DNA from: Mesobacterium pallidum
GTDB taxonomy: Bacteria; Pseudomonadota; Alphaproteobacteria; Rhodobacterales; Rhodobacteraceae
NCBI RefSeq assembly: GCF_019966535.1
Contig: NZ_JAIMID010000013.1
Coordinates: 1 to 64,000 of the forward strand
Direction: 5' to 3'
DNA: 64,000 nucleotides
Position numbers and translations under genes: made by a program. This document shows positions 8,649-16,178 of this stretch, piece by piece. Position 1 is the first letter of the stretch. Every line of letters begins with the position of its first letter. The notes beneath the pieces were generated by a model that ran no database searches, was not told the origin of the DNA, and was given only the letters and a program-made list of their open reading frames with translations.

Positions 8649-9886
8649 GACGCCCCGCGCCCGAACCCGAAGAGCTTGTGCGCGATCCGACGTTTCTGCA
8701 CCTCTTCCGACCCTTCGGTGATCTTGTAGCGCCGGTGGTGGCGATAGATGTGTTCGAACGGCTTGTGCCGGGAATACCCGAGCCCGCCATGCACCTGCAT
8801 CGCGAAATCGGCGGCGCGGCAGACCAGGTTGTTGGCCATGAAGTTGCAGATCGACACCTCGTCGGTGATCTCTGCGGGTGGCTGGCGGTCCATCTTCCAG
8901 GCGGTGCGGAAGATGTAGGTCCGCGCCAGCTCGCATTCTGCGTAAAGCTCGGCCAGCGGGAACTGGATCGCCTGACGCGTGGCAAGGCTGTCGCCGAACA
9001 GGACCCGCTCCTTGGCGTATTTCACCGCTTCGGCGATGCAGTAGCGCGCGGCCCCCGCGCTGCCCGCCGCCTGCCGGATGCGGTTCTCGTGGATGAACAT
9101 CATCGCGATCTCGAGGCCCCGCCCTTCTTCGTGCAGGATGGCGCTGTCCGGCACCCGGCAATCGACCAGGTCCACGTCGGCGTGGTCTGTCGGCATGTTG
9201 AAGGTCCAGAGGTTGCGCACCCAGTTGTGACCGGGCGTGTCGGTGGGCACGATGAAGGCCGTGATGCCCTTGCTCTCTCCATCCTTGCCGCTGGTGCGTG
9301 CGAACACGAGATTGGAATGCGCGCGACCGACCTGGCTGTTCCAGCGCTTCTGACCGTTGATGACCCAGTGGTCGCCGTCCCGGACCGCCCGTGTTTCCAT
9401 CCAGGTTGCGTCAGAGCCGTGGCCGGGTTCGGTCAGGGCGAACGACAGGTGCTTGGTCCCCGTGATGATCCCTTCGATGAACGACTTCTGCTCTTCGCTG
9501 CCGTAGCGCGCGATGGCGGGCACGATGGGGAAGTTGCCGACGATCGAATTCTCGTCCTGCAGGTCGTTGTGCAATCCCAGCCCCCGAGCCGCGAGATGCT
9601 CGCGCACGGCCGCGTTCATCAGGTTGCCGGCGGCCTGGCCACCACAGTTTTCCGGCAGGCAGAGACGAAGATGCCCGGCCTTGTCGGCACGTCGCTCCAT
9701 CTCGGACAGCAGGTCGCGCCATGCCTGGGCGGGCGCTCCGTCCTGCTCCCAGTCGGTGCGCGAATATTCGCGCCGATGATCGAAGAACTGCGGATTCGCC
9801 TCCTCCAGAGGTTTGATTTCGGCCTCGATGAAGGCATCGAGCTCGGCGAGCTTGTCGGTAATCGTCTTGGGCAGGTCGAAATCCAT
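8645..9886 (-). CDS. Acyl-CoA dehydrogenase, ACAD10/11 or LvaC-like partner of the kinase
   Basis: A 413-residue acyl-CoA dehydrogenase family member. FALTEPGHGSDATWMET and INGQKRWNSQVG are the flavin and substrate segments. YRHHRRYKITEGSEEVQKRR contains the candidate catalytic Glu and closely resembles the C-terminal part of ACAD10/11-type enzymes. The ATG at 9884-9886 follows GGAGGAGACGGC. With the coupled kinase it may carry out the removal of phosphate from a phosphorylated hydroxyacyl-CoA seen in LvaA/LvaC chemistry, or a standard desaturation. It is divergent from the ligase at 10159, with two identical operator copies between them. Confidence 0.9.
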   Translation of the reverse strand: MDFDLPKTITDKLAELDAFIEAEIKPLEEANPQFFDHRREYSRTDWEQDGAPAQAWRDLLSEMERRADKAGHLRLCLPENCGGQAAGNLMNAAVREHLAARGLGLHNDLQDENSIVGNFPIVPAIARYGSEEQKSFIEGIITGTKHLSFALTEPGHGSDATWMETRAVRDGDHWVINGQKRWNSQVGRAHSNLVFARTSGKDGESKGITAFIVPTDTPGHNWVRNLWTFNMPTDHADVDLVDCRVPDSAILHEEGRGLEIAMMFIHENRIRQAAGSAGAARYCIAEAVKYAKERVLFGDSLATRQAIQFPLAELYAECELARTYIFRTAWKMDRQPPAEITDEVSICNFMANNLVCRAADFAMQVHGGLGYSRHKPFEHIYRHHRRYKITEGSEEVQKRRIAHKLFGFGRGAS

Positions 9887-9977
9887 GCCGTCTCCTCCAC
9901 TTGTGCTCCGGACCGCGTCATCAGTGATGGCGGCGGGCCAGCTTTCCTCTCGAGGCAAGTTTACCGTAAGGAAGCAC

Positions 9978-9997
9978 AAAGTAAACTAGCGTTCTAA
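9978..9997. promoter_or_regulatory. Operator copy 4 (exact 20-bp repeat, first instance)
   Basis: AAAGTAAACTAGCGTTCTAA is an exact 20-bp direct repeat of 10067-10086. Its core AAACTAGCGTT is a near palindrome of the AACGCTAGCGTT type. It lies just upstream of the minus-strand acyl-CoA dehydrogenase. Confidence 0.75.
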
Positions 9998-10066
9998 TTT
10001 TTTGGCGGTGAGGACCCGGTCGAGGTGAAATGGTCTCACTTCGGGCAGGATACCGTGCGCTTGATT

Positions 10067-10086
10067 AAAGTAAACTAGCGTTCTAA
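10067..10086. promoter_or_regulatory. Operator copy 5 (exact 20-bp repeat, second instance)
   Basis: This is identical over 20 bp to 9978-9997 and 89 bp away from it, close to eight and a half helical turns. It lies 73 bp before the ligase start at 10159. One copy probably serves each divergent promoter; looping between them is possible. Confidence 0.75.
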
Positions 10087-10158
10087 CTTGGATGAGCAGG
10101 GATCACTTCGGCGCAGCCGGATGCCGGAGGGCTCGCATCGGGAGGGGAGGCCCGTGCG

Positions 10159-11784
10159 ATGGACGACTACCGCCAAAGAACGCTCGACACTTCATACTGG
10201 CCTGCCTGGGACGGCCCGCCGCTTCGGGTCACGACGCTGGGTGACGCGTTGCGCGACATGGCCAGGCAGGCGCCTGACCGGCTCGCACTGGTCGAGGAGC
10301 TTGCAGAAGGCGATGGCCGCAGCTGGACCTACGCCAAGCTGGCCGCCGACGCCCAGGCCTGTGCCCAGGCGCTTCTTGTCCGGTTCAAACCGGGAGAGCG
10401 TGTCGCGTTCTGGGCGCACAACCTGCCCGAATGGATCGTCGGTCTTTACGGCTGCGCCATGGCTGGAATCACGCTGGTCACGGTGAACCCGGCTTACAAG
10501 GCGCGTGAACTGGCCTATGTCCTGGGCAAGTCGCAGGCGGCCGGGCTGTTCGTGAACACCGACTACCGCGGACATGACCTTGTCGCCACGGCCCGCGCCG
10601 TCGCCAAGGACCTTCCGGCGCTGCGCGAAATCATCCCGCTCGATACCTTCTCCGCCTTCCTGCGCGAAGGGCAGGGGGGCGCCTTGCCCGATGTGGCGCC
10701 GACCGATCCCGCCGTCATCATGTTCACTTCGGGCACGACGGGCGCGCAGAAAGGGGTGATCTTCACCCACATGGGTGTCGCGAACATGGCGCGCTACACC
10801 CAGGCGCGCGCCGGCCTCGAGGAAGGGGGCGTGTTCGTGAACGCCATGCCCATGTTCCACATCGGATCGATGGGTCACGCGGGAATCGGCACCGTGATGC
10901 TGGGCGCGACTCACGTGTTGGTCCCGGAATGGAATCCCGTTGCCTTCATGCGCGCGGTCGAACGGCACGGCGGGACCTATTCGTTGCTTGTCCCGGTGAT
11001 GATCGAGCAGCTGCTCGCGCATCCGGATCGCGAGTCGTACAACCTGTCCACGCTCAAGAGCCTGACCTCCGGCGCTTCCGTCGTCGAAGCGCAGCTCATC
11101 CGGCGGATCTGGAGCAGTCTCGGCGCCACGATATCGAACATCTACGGCCAGACCGAGATGCATGGCAGCATCACCGGAACGCATCCGGACGACTCGCCCG
11201 AGGACGCCGAACGCACGATCGGGCAACCTTTGCCGCATGTCGAATTGCGGGTGGCAGACCCCACGACAGGAGAAACGGTGCCCCTGAACACCCAGGGCGA
11301 GATCCAGTCGCGCGGCTACCAGAACATGATCGCCTATTTCGACATGGCCGAGGAAACGGCGGCGACCATCACGCCCGAGGGATGGCTGCGGTCCGGCGAC
11401 CTTGGCGAGATGGACGCGCGCGGCTTCTTCAAGATCACGGGGCGGATCAAGGACATGATCATTCGCGGCGGCGAGAACATCTACCCGCGTGAGGTGGAAG
11501 AGGTGCTGATGGAAGCGGGTGGCCTGGCGACCGCAGCCGTGATCGGCATCTTCCACCCCGAATGGGGCGAGGAAGTGGGGGCCGTCCTGCAGCCCATGCC
11601 GGGTGTGACGCCGGACCCGGACGCTCTCTTTGCGCGATGCCGTGCCGAGCTGGCGCACTACAAGGCGCCGCGCCTTTGGTACGTGGTTGACCAGATGCCC
11701 ATGACCGAAACCGGCAAGCTTCAGAAGTTCCGCCTTGTCGACGAGATCGCCTCGGGGCGTATCGCGCTGGTCAAGAGAACCTGA
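10159..11784 (+). CDS. AMP-forming acyl-CoA ligase (second of three)
   Basis: A 541-residue adenylate-forming ligase. FTSGTTGAQKGVIFTH is the phosphate-binding loop and IYGQTEMHGS the adenine motif. RSGDLGEMDARGFFKITG and RIKDMIIRGGENIYP form the hinge region, and TETGKLQKFR carries the adenylation Lys. GGGAGGGGAGG precedes the ATG. It resembles FadD/acetoacetyl-CoA-ligase-like enzymes and is clearly closer to the ligase at 16179 than to the one at 2860: both share openings such as APDRLALVEE/VPDRLALVEG and QPLPHVELRV/RPIPHVEVKV. It is divergent from the kinase/ACAD pair. Confidence 0.92.
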   Translation: MDDYRQRTLDTSYWPAWDGPPLRVTTLGDALRDMARQAPDRLALVEELAEGDGRSWTYAKLAADAQACAQALLVRFKPGERVAFWAHNLPEWIVGLYGCAMAGITLVTVNPAYKARELAYVLGKSQAAGLFVNTDYRGHDLVATARAVAKDLPALREIIPLDTFSAFLREGQGGALPDVAPTDPAVIMFTSGTTGAQKGVIFTHMGVANMARYTQARAGLEEGGVFVNAMPMFHIGSMGHAGIGTVMLGATHVLVPEWNPVAFMRAVERHGGTYSLLVPVMIEQLLAHPDRESYNLSTLKSLTSGASVVEAQLIRRIWSSLGATISNIYGQTEMHGSITGTHPDDSPEDAERTIGQPLPHVELRVADPTTGETVPLNTQGEIQSRGYQNMIAYFDMAEETAATITPEGWLRSGDLGEMDARGFFKITGRIKDMIIRGGENIYPREVEEVLMEAGGLATAAVIGIFHPEWGEEVGAVLQPMPGVTPDPDALFARCRAELAHYKAPRLWYVVDQMPMTETGKLQKFRLVDEIASGRIALVKRT

Positions 11785-11866
11785 AATGAGTGACGCTTAC
11801 CAAGATTATGGAAAGCTCTGCGGCAGCTCCTTCTGTGTCCTTAATTACATTGCCTCAAAATACTGT

Positions 11867-11903
11867 TTGACTGATGAGTGAAACTTAGTACGCTAGTGTT
11901 CTA
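11867..11903 (+). promoter_or_regulatory. Dehydratase operon 1 promoter with operator copy 6
   Basis: TTGACT at 11867-11872 is followed 16 bp later by TACGCT inside TTAGTACGCTAGTGTTCTA (11885-11903). TTGACTGATGAGTGA matches the TRAP promoter with one change, so these two units share promoter architecture. A GTG at 11878 inside this site is not a real start. Confidence 0.65.
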
Positions 11904-11922
11904 TATGGAGGGGGAGGGTGAT

Positions 11923-13074
11923 ATGCGCGATTGTCTCGCAAGGATGGAAGTGGCGGTATCCGCGCCCTTGACCTATGCCGCGCGGCTCAAGGAAAAGACC
12001 GGCAGGCCGGTGATCGGCATCCTCCCGATGCACTTTCCGGCAGAGCTTGCGCATGCGGCCGGGGCGATCCCGACACTCATTCAGGACGACCCCGAGCCGA
12101 TCACGGTCGGCCAGTCGAGCGTGTTCAACTTCTACTGCGGCTACAACCGGTCGCTGACCGATCAGTTGTTGAGGGGCGCCTTTGACGGGCTGGACGCCAT
12201 CCTCTTCGGTGATCACTGCGTGCAGCTGCTGGGCACGGCCGACGTGATTCGGGCCGAGCGGCCCGACCTGCCGATCCTGTTCAACCAGCTCTGCACCACG
12301 CTTGATGCCGGATGGGCCGCCCGCGAAACCCGCGGCACGTTCTCCCAGCTCTGGCAGGAACTCGAGGCCCTGACCGGACAGAGGATCACGACCGAGGCCG
12401 CCCGTGACTCGATCCGCATCTACAACCACAACCGGGCCCAGATCCGCGAGCTTTACGCATTGCGCCAGGCCGGGGCCATCGCCCTGTCCGCCCGTGACAT
12501 GCAAACCGTGGTGAAATCGAGCATGGTGATGGACAAGTCCGAACACATCGCGCTGATGGATGGGATCTTTGCCGGCCTGCCCTCCGGCCCGGCTCAGGGC
12601 CTGCCGATCTACCTGTCGGGCCATATGTGTCACGCCCCCAAGCCCGCAATTCTCGACCTGATCGAAAGCTGCGGCGCCCATGTGGTGGGCGACGACCTGT
12701 TTACCGGCTGGCGCTACATCCATGCCGACATGGACGAAAGCGCCGACCCCGTGGAGGCGATGACGCGCTGGTACCTCGACAAGAACCGCCGCGTGCCCTG
12801 CCCGACGCGGGCCACGCGAGGCGGAGACTGGGAAACCTATCTGCTGGAGCGGATCGAATCGACCCGTGCACGGGGCCTGATCATCCTCATGGTCAAGTTC
12901 TGCGAGCCGCACATGTATTTCTATCCCGAGATCAAGGACGCCTTCGACGCGCGCGGTGTCCCCCATCTCCTGATCGAGACCGAGCACGACGACATGCCTC
13001 TCGAGGCGCTCAAGACGCGCGTGGAAACCTTTGTCGAGGTCGCCGGGCGCAAGGCCGCCCTGACCACCGCATGA
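11923..13074 (+). CDS. 2-hydroxyacyl-CoA dehydratase/benzoyl-CoA reductase-type subunit, smaller (pair 1)
   Basis: A 383-residue member of the HgdB/FldC/BcrC-like family, the iron-sulfur subunits that receive a low-potential electron from an ATP-driven activator. Cys99 (FGDHC), Cys236 (SGHMCHAPKP) and Cys327 (KFCEPHMY) are at the places expected for [4Fe-4S] ligands. The start at 11923 follows GGAGGGGGAGGGTGAT; the longer reading from 11878 begins inside the operator. The partner follows 11 nt later. It is clearly paralogous to 20584-21738, which has almost the same length (384). Whether the substrate is a 2-hydroxyacyl-CoA or an aromatic acyl-CoA cannot be told from sequence. Confidence 0.88.
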   Translation: MRDCLARMEVAVSAPLTYAARLKEKTGRPVIGILPMHFPAELAHAAGAIPTLIQDDPEPITVGQSSVFNFYCGYNRSLTDQLLRGAFDGLDAILFGDHCVQLLGTADVIRAERPDLPILFNQLCTTLDAGWAARETRGTFSQLWQELEALTGQRITTEAARDSIRIYNHNRAQIRELYALRQAGAIALSARDMQTVVKSSMVMDKSEHIALMDGIFAGLPSGPAQGLPIYLSGHMCHAPKPAILDLIESCGAHVVGDDLFTGWRYIHADMDESADPVEAMTRWYLDKNRRVPCPTRATRGGDWETYLLERIESTRARGLIILMVKFCEPHMYFYPEIKDAFDARGVPHLLIETEHDDMPLEALKTRVETFVEVAGRKAALTTA

Positions 13075-13085
13075 AAGGAAATGAC

Positions 13086-14444
13086 ATGTCACCAGACACA
13101 CTGACCGCTCAGACCAGGCCCATCTTCGGCAATGGCGAAAAGGCCAACAAGCTCGCCGCGACGAAATTCGGCGGCAAGCTTGTCTCGGAATACTGGGAGG
13201 GGGTCTTTCGCGCCAAGGAAGAGGGCAAGACCGTCGTCTGGTACAACGGCACCTATATTCCTCCGTTCTTCCATGCCCATGACCTTGTCTGGGTTCATGG
13301 TGAGGCATGGGCCGCGATGCTGGCGGCCCGGCATCGCGAGATCGGCGCGCAGGCGCGCGGGGACGCACGCGGCTACGACCGCGAATTGTGTTCCTATGCC
13401 CGCACGCATATCGGCCAGATGCTGATCGAGATGGACAAGCTGAAATCCGGCACCTCCGACCTCGACCCCGACGATCCGCGGATCGAGACGATGCTCAAGC
13501 TGCCGGCGCCGGACATGATCGTGAACGCCTATCCCTACTGCTCGTCCGGGCAGCAATGGGACGACATCACCTACCGGATGTTCGGCAAGAAGGTCCCGAT
13601 GTTCACCATTCAGATCCCGCTGCTCTGGGGCGGACGGCCCGACGCGGGATACATGCAGGGCGAGGAATGGGAGCAGCGGTCGGACTACGTGGCCGAGCAG
13701 CTGATGGCCCTCACCGACTTCCTGGCCGAACACACCGGGCGGCCCTTCGATTTCGATCGGCTGTCCGACTCGATGTCCTACGTCAAGCGCGCTGCGGAAC
13801 TGCGGCTCGAGGCGATGGACCTTTGCACTGCCACGCCGTCACCGGCCAGTTTCTTCGACTGGATCGTCTCCATCGCCCCGGTCAATTTCCTGCCGGGCGA
13901 CCAGAACCTCGTCACCTATTTCGAGGGGGTCAAGGCCGAGATCGAGACGCGCATCGCCAATGGCGAAGGCGCGGTGAAGGACGAGAAGTATCGCCTGTTC
14001 TTCGACGGGATGATGAACTGGAACAAGGTCGGCTGGCTGGCGGACAAGTTTGCCTCGGTCAATGCCTGCGTGGTGGCGGGCCGCTATACCCACATGTCGT
14101 TCTGGCAGGAGCCGCAGCTGATCGACCTCGAGAACCCGGTGCGCGGCATGGCCCAGAACTACCTGATCTGCCCGAACAACCACGGCGCCCCGATCATGAT
14201 CGGCGAGATCGAAAAGCTTTGCGACAAGTTCGATATCGACGGCGTGGTCTGCCATGCCAGCCGCACCTGCCGCGGGATGACGAATTCGCAGTTCCTGATC
14301 GCCGGATCGGCAAAGAAATACGGGCGACAGGCGATGTTCTTCGAAGGCGACGTGGCCGACGAGAGCTTTTACAAGGACGAGCTTCTGAACGTGCGCCTCG
14401 AGGCGATGATCGAAGCCATCGACGCAAGGAAGCGGGCCGCCTGA
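13086..14444 (+). CDS. 2-hydroxyacyl-CoA dehydratase/benzoyl-CoA reductase-type subunit, larger (pair 1)
   Basis: A 452-residue partner subunit of the same fold. Candidate cluster ligands are the Cys residues in ELCSYART, YPYCSSGQQWDD and CHASRTCRGM. The ATG at 13086 is placed by AAAGGAAA 6 nt upstream; another ATG at 13071 overlaps the previous stop but has a poorer ribosome site. Near the C-terminus it matches the paralogue 19230-20564 almost line for line (RYTHM.FWQEP, VRGMAQNYLICPNNH, MFEGDV.DESFYKDE). No activator gene follows here, so it must share the activator at 18238-19206. Confidence 0.88.
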   Translation: MSPDTLTAQTRPIFGNGEKANKLAATKFGGKLVSEYWEGVFRAKEEGKTVVWYNGTYIPPFFHAHDLVWVHGEAWAAMLAARHREIGAQARGDARGYDRELCSYARTHIGQMLIEMDKLKSGTSDLDPDDPRIETMLKLPAPDMIVNAYPYCSSGQQWDDITYRMFGKKVPMFTIQIPLLWGGRPDAGYMQGEEWEQRSDYVAEQLMALTDFLAEHTGRPFDFDRLSDSMSYVKRAAELRLEAMDLCTATPSPASFFDWIVSIAPVNFLPGDQNLVTYFEGVKAEIETRIANGEGAVKDEKYRLFFDGMMNWNKVGWLADKFASVNACVVAGRYTHMSFWQEPQLIDLENPVRGMAQNYLICPNNHGAPIMIGEIEKLCDKFDIDGVVCHASRTCRGMTNSQFLIAGSAKKYGRQAMFFEGDVADESFYKDELLNVRLEAMIEAIDARKRAA

Positions 14445-14467
14445 GATGGGCCGCAAGGGAGGACAAG

Positions 14468-15268
14468 ATGAGCGACACACAGGCCCCAGGGGCATTTCCG
14501 ATCACCGAGGCGCGGGTTCTTATCGCCGGCGGCACGGCGGGCGTGGGCTATGCCAGCGCACGCAAGCTCGCGTCGCTGGGCGCGCCGCAGATCACGCTGA
14601 ACGGCCGCAATCCCGAACGTGGCGAAGCGGCCCGTGCGCGCCTGCAGGAGGAGTTCCCGGACTGCAAGGTCCACTACCAATCGGCAGACGTGGCGGACAC
14701 GCAGGCAGTGGTGAACATGGTCAAGTCGACCGAAGAGGCGATGGGCGGCATCGACGTGCTGCTCATCTCGACCACCACGAGCCATCCCTATCCCGAGCTG
14801 TTCCACAATATCGACATCAACGACATCCAGTCGATGACCACGTCGCACATCCTGCCTTATTTCCTGCTGGCCCGCGCGGTCCATGACGGGATGAAGGCCC
14901 GCAATCGCGGCGCGATCATCAACATCGCCTCGGACGCGGGCAAGGCCGCGACACCGGGCGAGACGATCATCGGCGGCCTGATGGCCGGGATCATGATGTT
15001 CACCAGGACGCTGGCGATGGAGCTCAAGCGCTCCCATATCCGGGTGAACTGCATCACGCCCTCGATCATCGAGGACACCGACCTGCATGACGTCGTCATG
15101 GCGCGCGAATTCCCCCAGAAGCTGTTTTCCAAGGCCAAGAAGATGGCCAGCCTCGGCGTCGTCACCGCGGGCGAAATGGCCGAGCTGGTCGCGTTCCTTG
15201 CCGGGCCGGAGACGGCCAAGATGACCGGCCAGACCATCAGCCTCAACGGGGGGATCTCGGCAGCATGA
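14468..15268 (+). CDS. Atypical SDR lacking the catalytic Tyr and Lys
   Basis: A 266-residue Rossmann protein. The cofactor motif AGGTAGVG (about residues 20-27) is present, as are the helix and C-terminal elements typical of SDRs (FTRTLAMEL, MTGQTISLNGG). The Ser position is kept (Ser155 in NIASDAG), but gap-free alignment of the active-site segment puts Ile168 where Tyr should be and Met172 where Lys should be. It is therefore probably not an ordinary alcohol dehydrogenase. It may bind NAD(P)(H) and an acyl-CoA to reduce or isomerise a C=C bond, or act structurally. It is in the pair-1 operon, overlapping the next SDR by 4 nt. Confidence 0.85.
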   Translation: MSDTQAPGAFPITEARVLIAGGTAGVGYASARKLASLGAPQITLNGRNPERGEAARARLQEEFPDCKVHYQSADVADTQAVVNMVKSTEEAMGGIDVLLISTTTSHPYPELFHNIDINDIQSMTTSHILPYFLLARAVHDGMKARNRGAIINIASDAGKAATPGETIIGGLMAGIMMFTRTLAMELKRSHIRVNCITPSIIEDTDLHDVVMAREFPQKLFSKAKKMASLGVVTAGEMAELVAFLAGPETAKMTGQTISLNGGISAA

Positions 15269-16143
15269 GCTACACCTCTGTCTTTGCGCCCGGCCTCTTC
15301 GAGGGCCAGACCATCATCGTGACCGGCGGCGGGTCCGGCCTTGGCCGCTGCACCGCGCATGAGCTGGCCTACCTGGGCGCGCAGGTCGTCATTGTCGGGC
15401 GCAATCCCGACAAGCTTGATACCGTGGTCGGCGAGATCAACGAGGATGGCGGCAAGGTCGTCGCCATGCCCTGCGACATCCGTGACGAAACGCAGGTAAT
15501 CGCGGTCATCGACCGCACGCTCGAGCAATTCGGCGCGCTGCACGGTCTCGTCAACAACGCGGGCGGCCAGTACCGGGCCGAGATGAAGACCCTGTCCACC
15601 AAGGGCTTCGAGGCGGTCGTCCGCAACAACTTGACCGGCGGCTTCATCTTCATGCGCGAGGCCTACACGCGCTGGATGGAGGAGCATGGCGGGGCCATCG
15701 TGAACATCACCGCCGACATGTGGCACGGCTGGCCCGAGTTCGCACATTCCGGCGCGGCGCGCGGCGGCATGCACACGCTGACCCAGACCGCCGCCTGCGA
15801 ATGGGCCCATTCCGGGGTCCGGGTGAACAGCGTGGCGCCGGGCGGCATCGCCTCGTCGGGGTTCGACCAGTACGAGCCGCACATCACCAAGCGGCTGCTG
15901 GAATATGCCGACAAGGTCCCGTTGCCCCGCTACGGCACCGAGGCCGAGATCTCGGCCGCGATCGTGTTCCTGCTGTCGCCCGCGGCGGCCTACATCACCG
16001 GCACCTGCCTGCGGGTGGACGGCGGGGCGCCGAACGCACGCCAGACATGGACCGCCGATTACGAGCCGAAGAACATCCCCGAGTTCAACGGCTTTCACCG
16101 GTCTGTCATGCCGGAGGTGCTCAAGCGGCGAGACAAGACCTGA
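15265..16143 (+). CDS. SDR resembling peroxisomal trans-2-enoyl-CoA reductase (PECR/DECR type)
   Basis: A 292-residue SDR with TGGGSGLGR at residues 20-28 and NNAGG at 97-101. The usual YxxxK is replaced by an AHSGAARGG stretch (residues 160-168). From general knowledge this is very similar to the HSGAARAG of PECR, an NADPH-dependent 2-enoyl-CoA reductase. EWAHSGVRVNSVAPGG and FLLSPAAAYITG also fit that family. It may reduce the enoyl-CoA made by the dehydratase next door to a saturated acyl-CoA. It is translationally coupled to the preceding SDR and followed by a ligase in the same operon. Confidence 0.82.
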   Translation: MSYTSVFAPGLFEGQTIIVTGGGSGLGRCTAHELAYLGAQVVIVGRNPDKLDTVVGEINEDGGKVVAMPCDIRDETQVIAVIDRTLEQFGALHGLVNNAGGQYRAEMKTLSTKGFEAVVRNNLTGGFIFMREAYTRWMEEHGGAIVNITADMWHGWPEFAHSGAARGGMHTLTQTAACEWAHSGVRVNSVAPGGIASSGFDQYEPHITKRLLEYADKVPLPRYGTEAEISAAIVFLLSPAAAYITGTCLRVDGGAPNARQTWTADYEPKNIPEFNGFHRSVMPEVLKRRDKT

Positions 16144-16178
16144 CACCACGGCACGGGGGGCAAATGGGAGGAGAGACC

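Noticed and set aside
11878-11922. GTG at 11878 as start of the pair-1 small subunit
   Set aside because: It is inside the operator/promoter; ATG at 11923 has a strong ribosome site.
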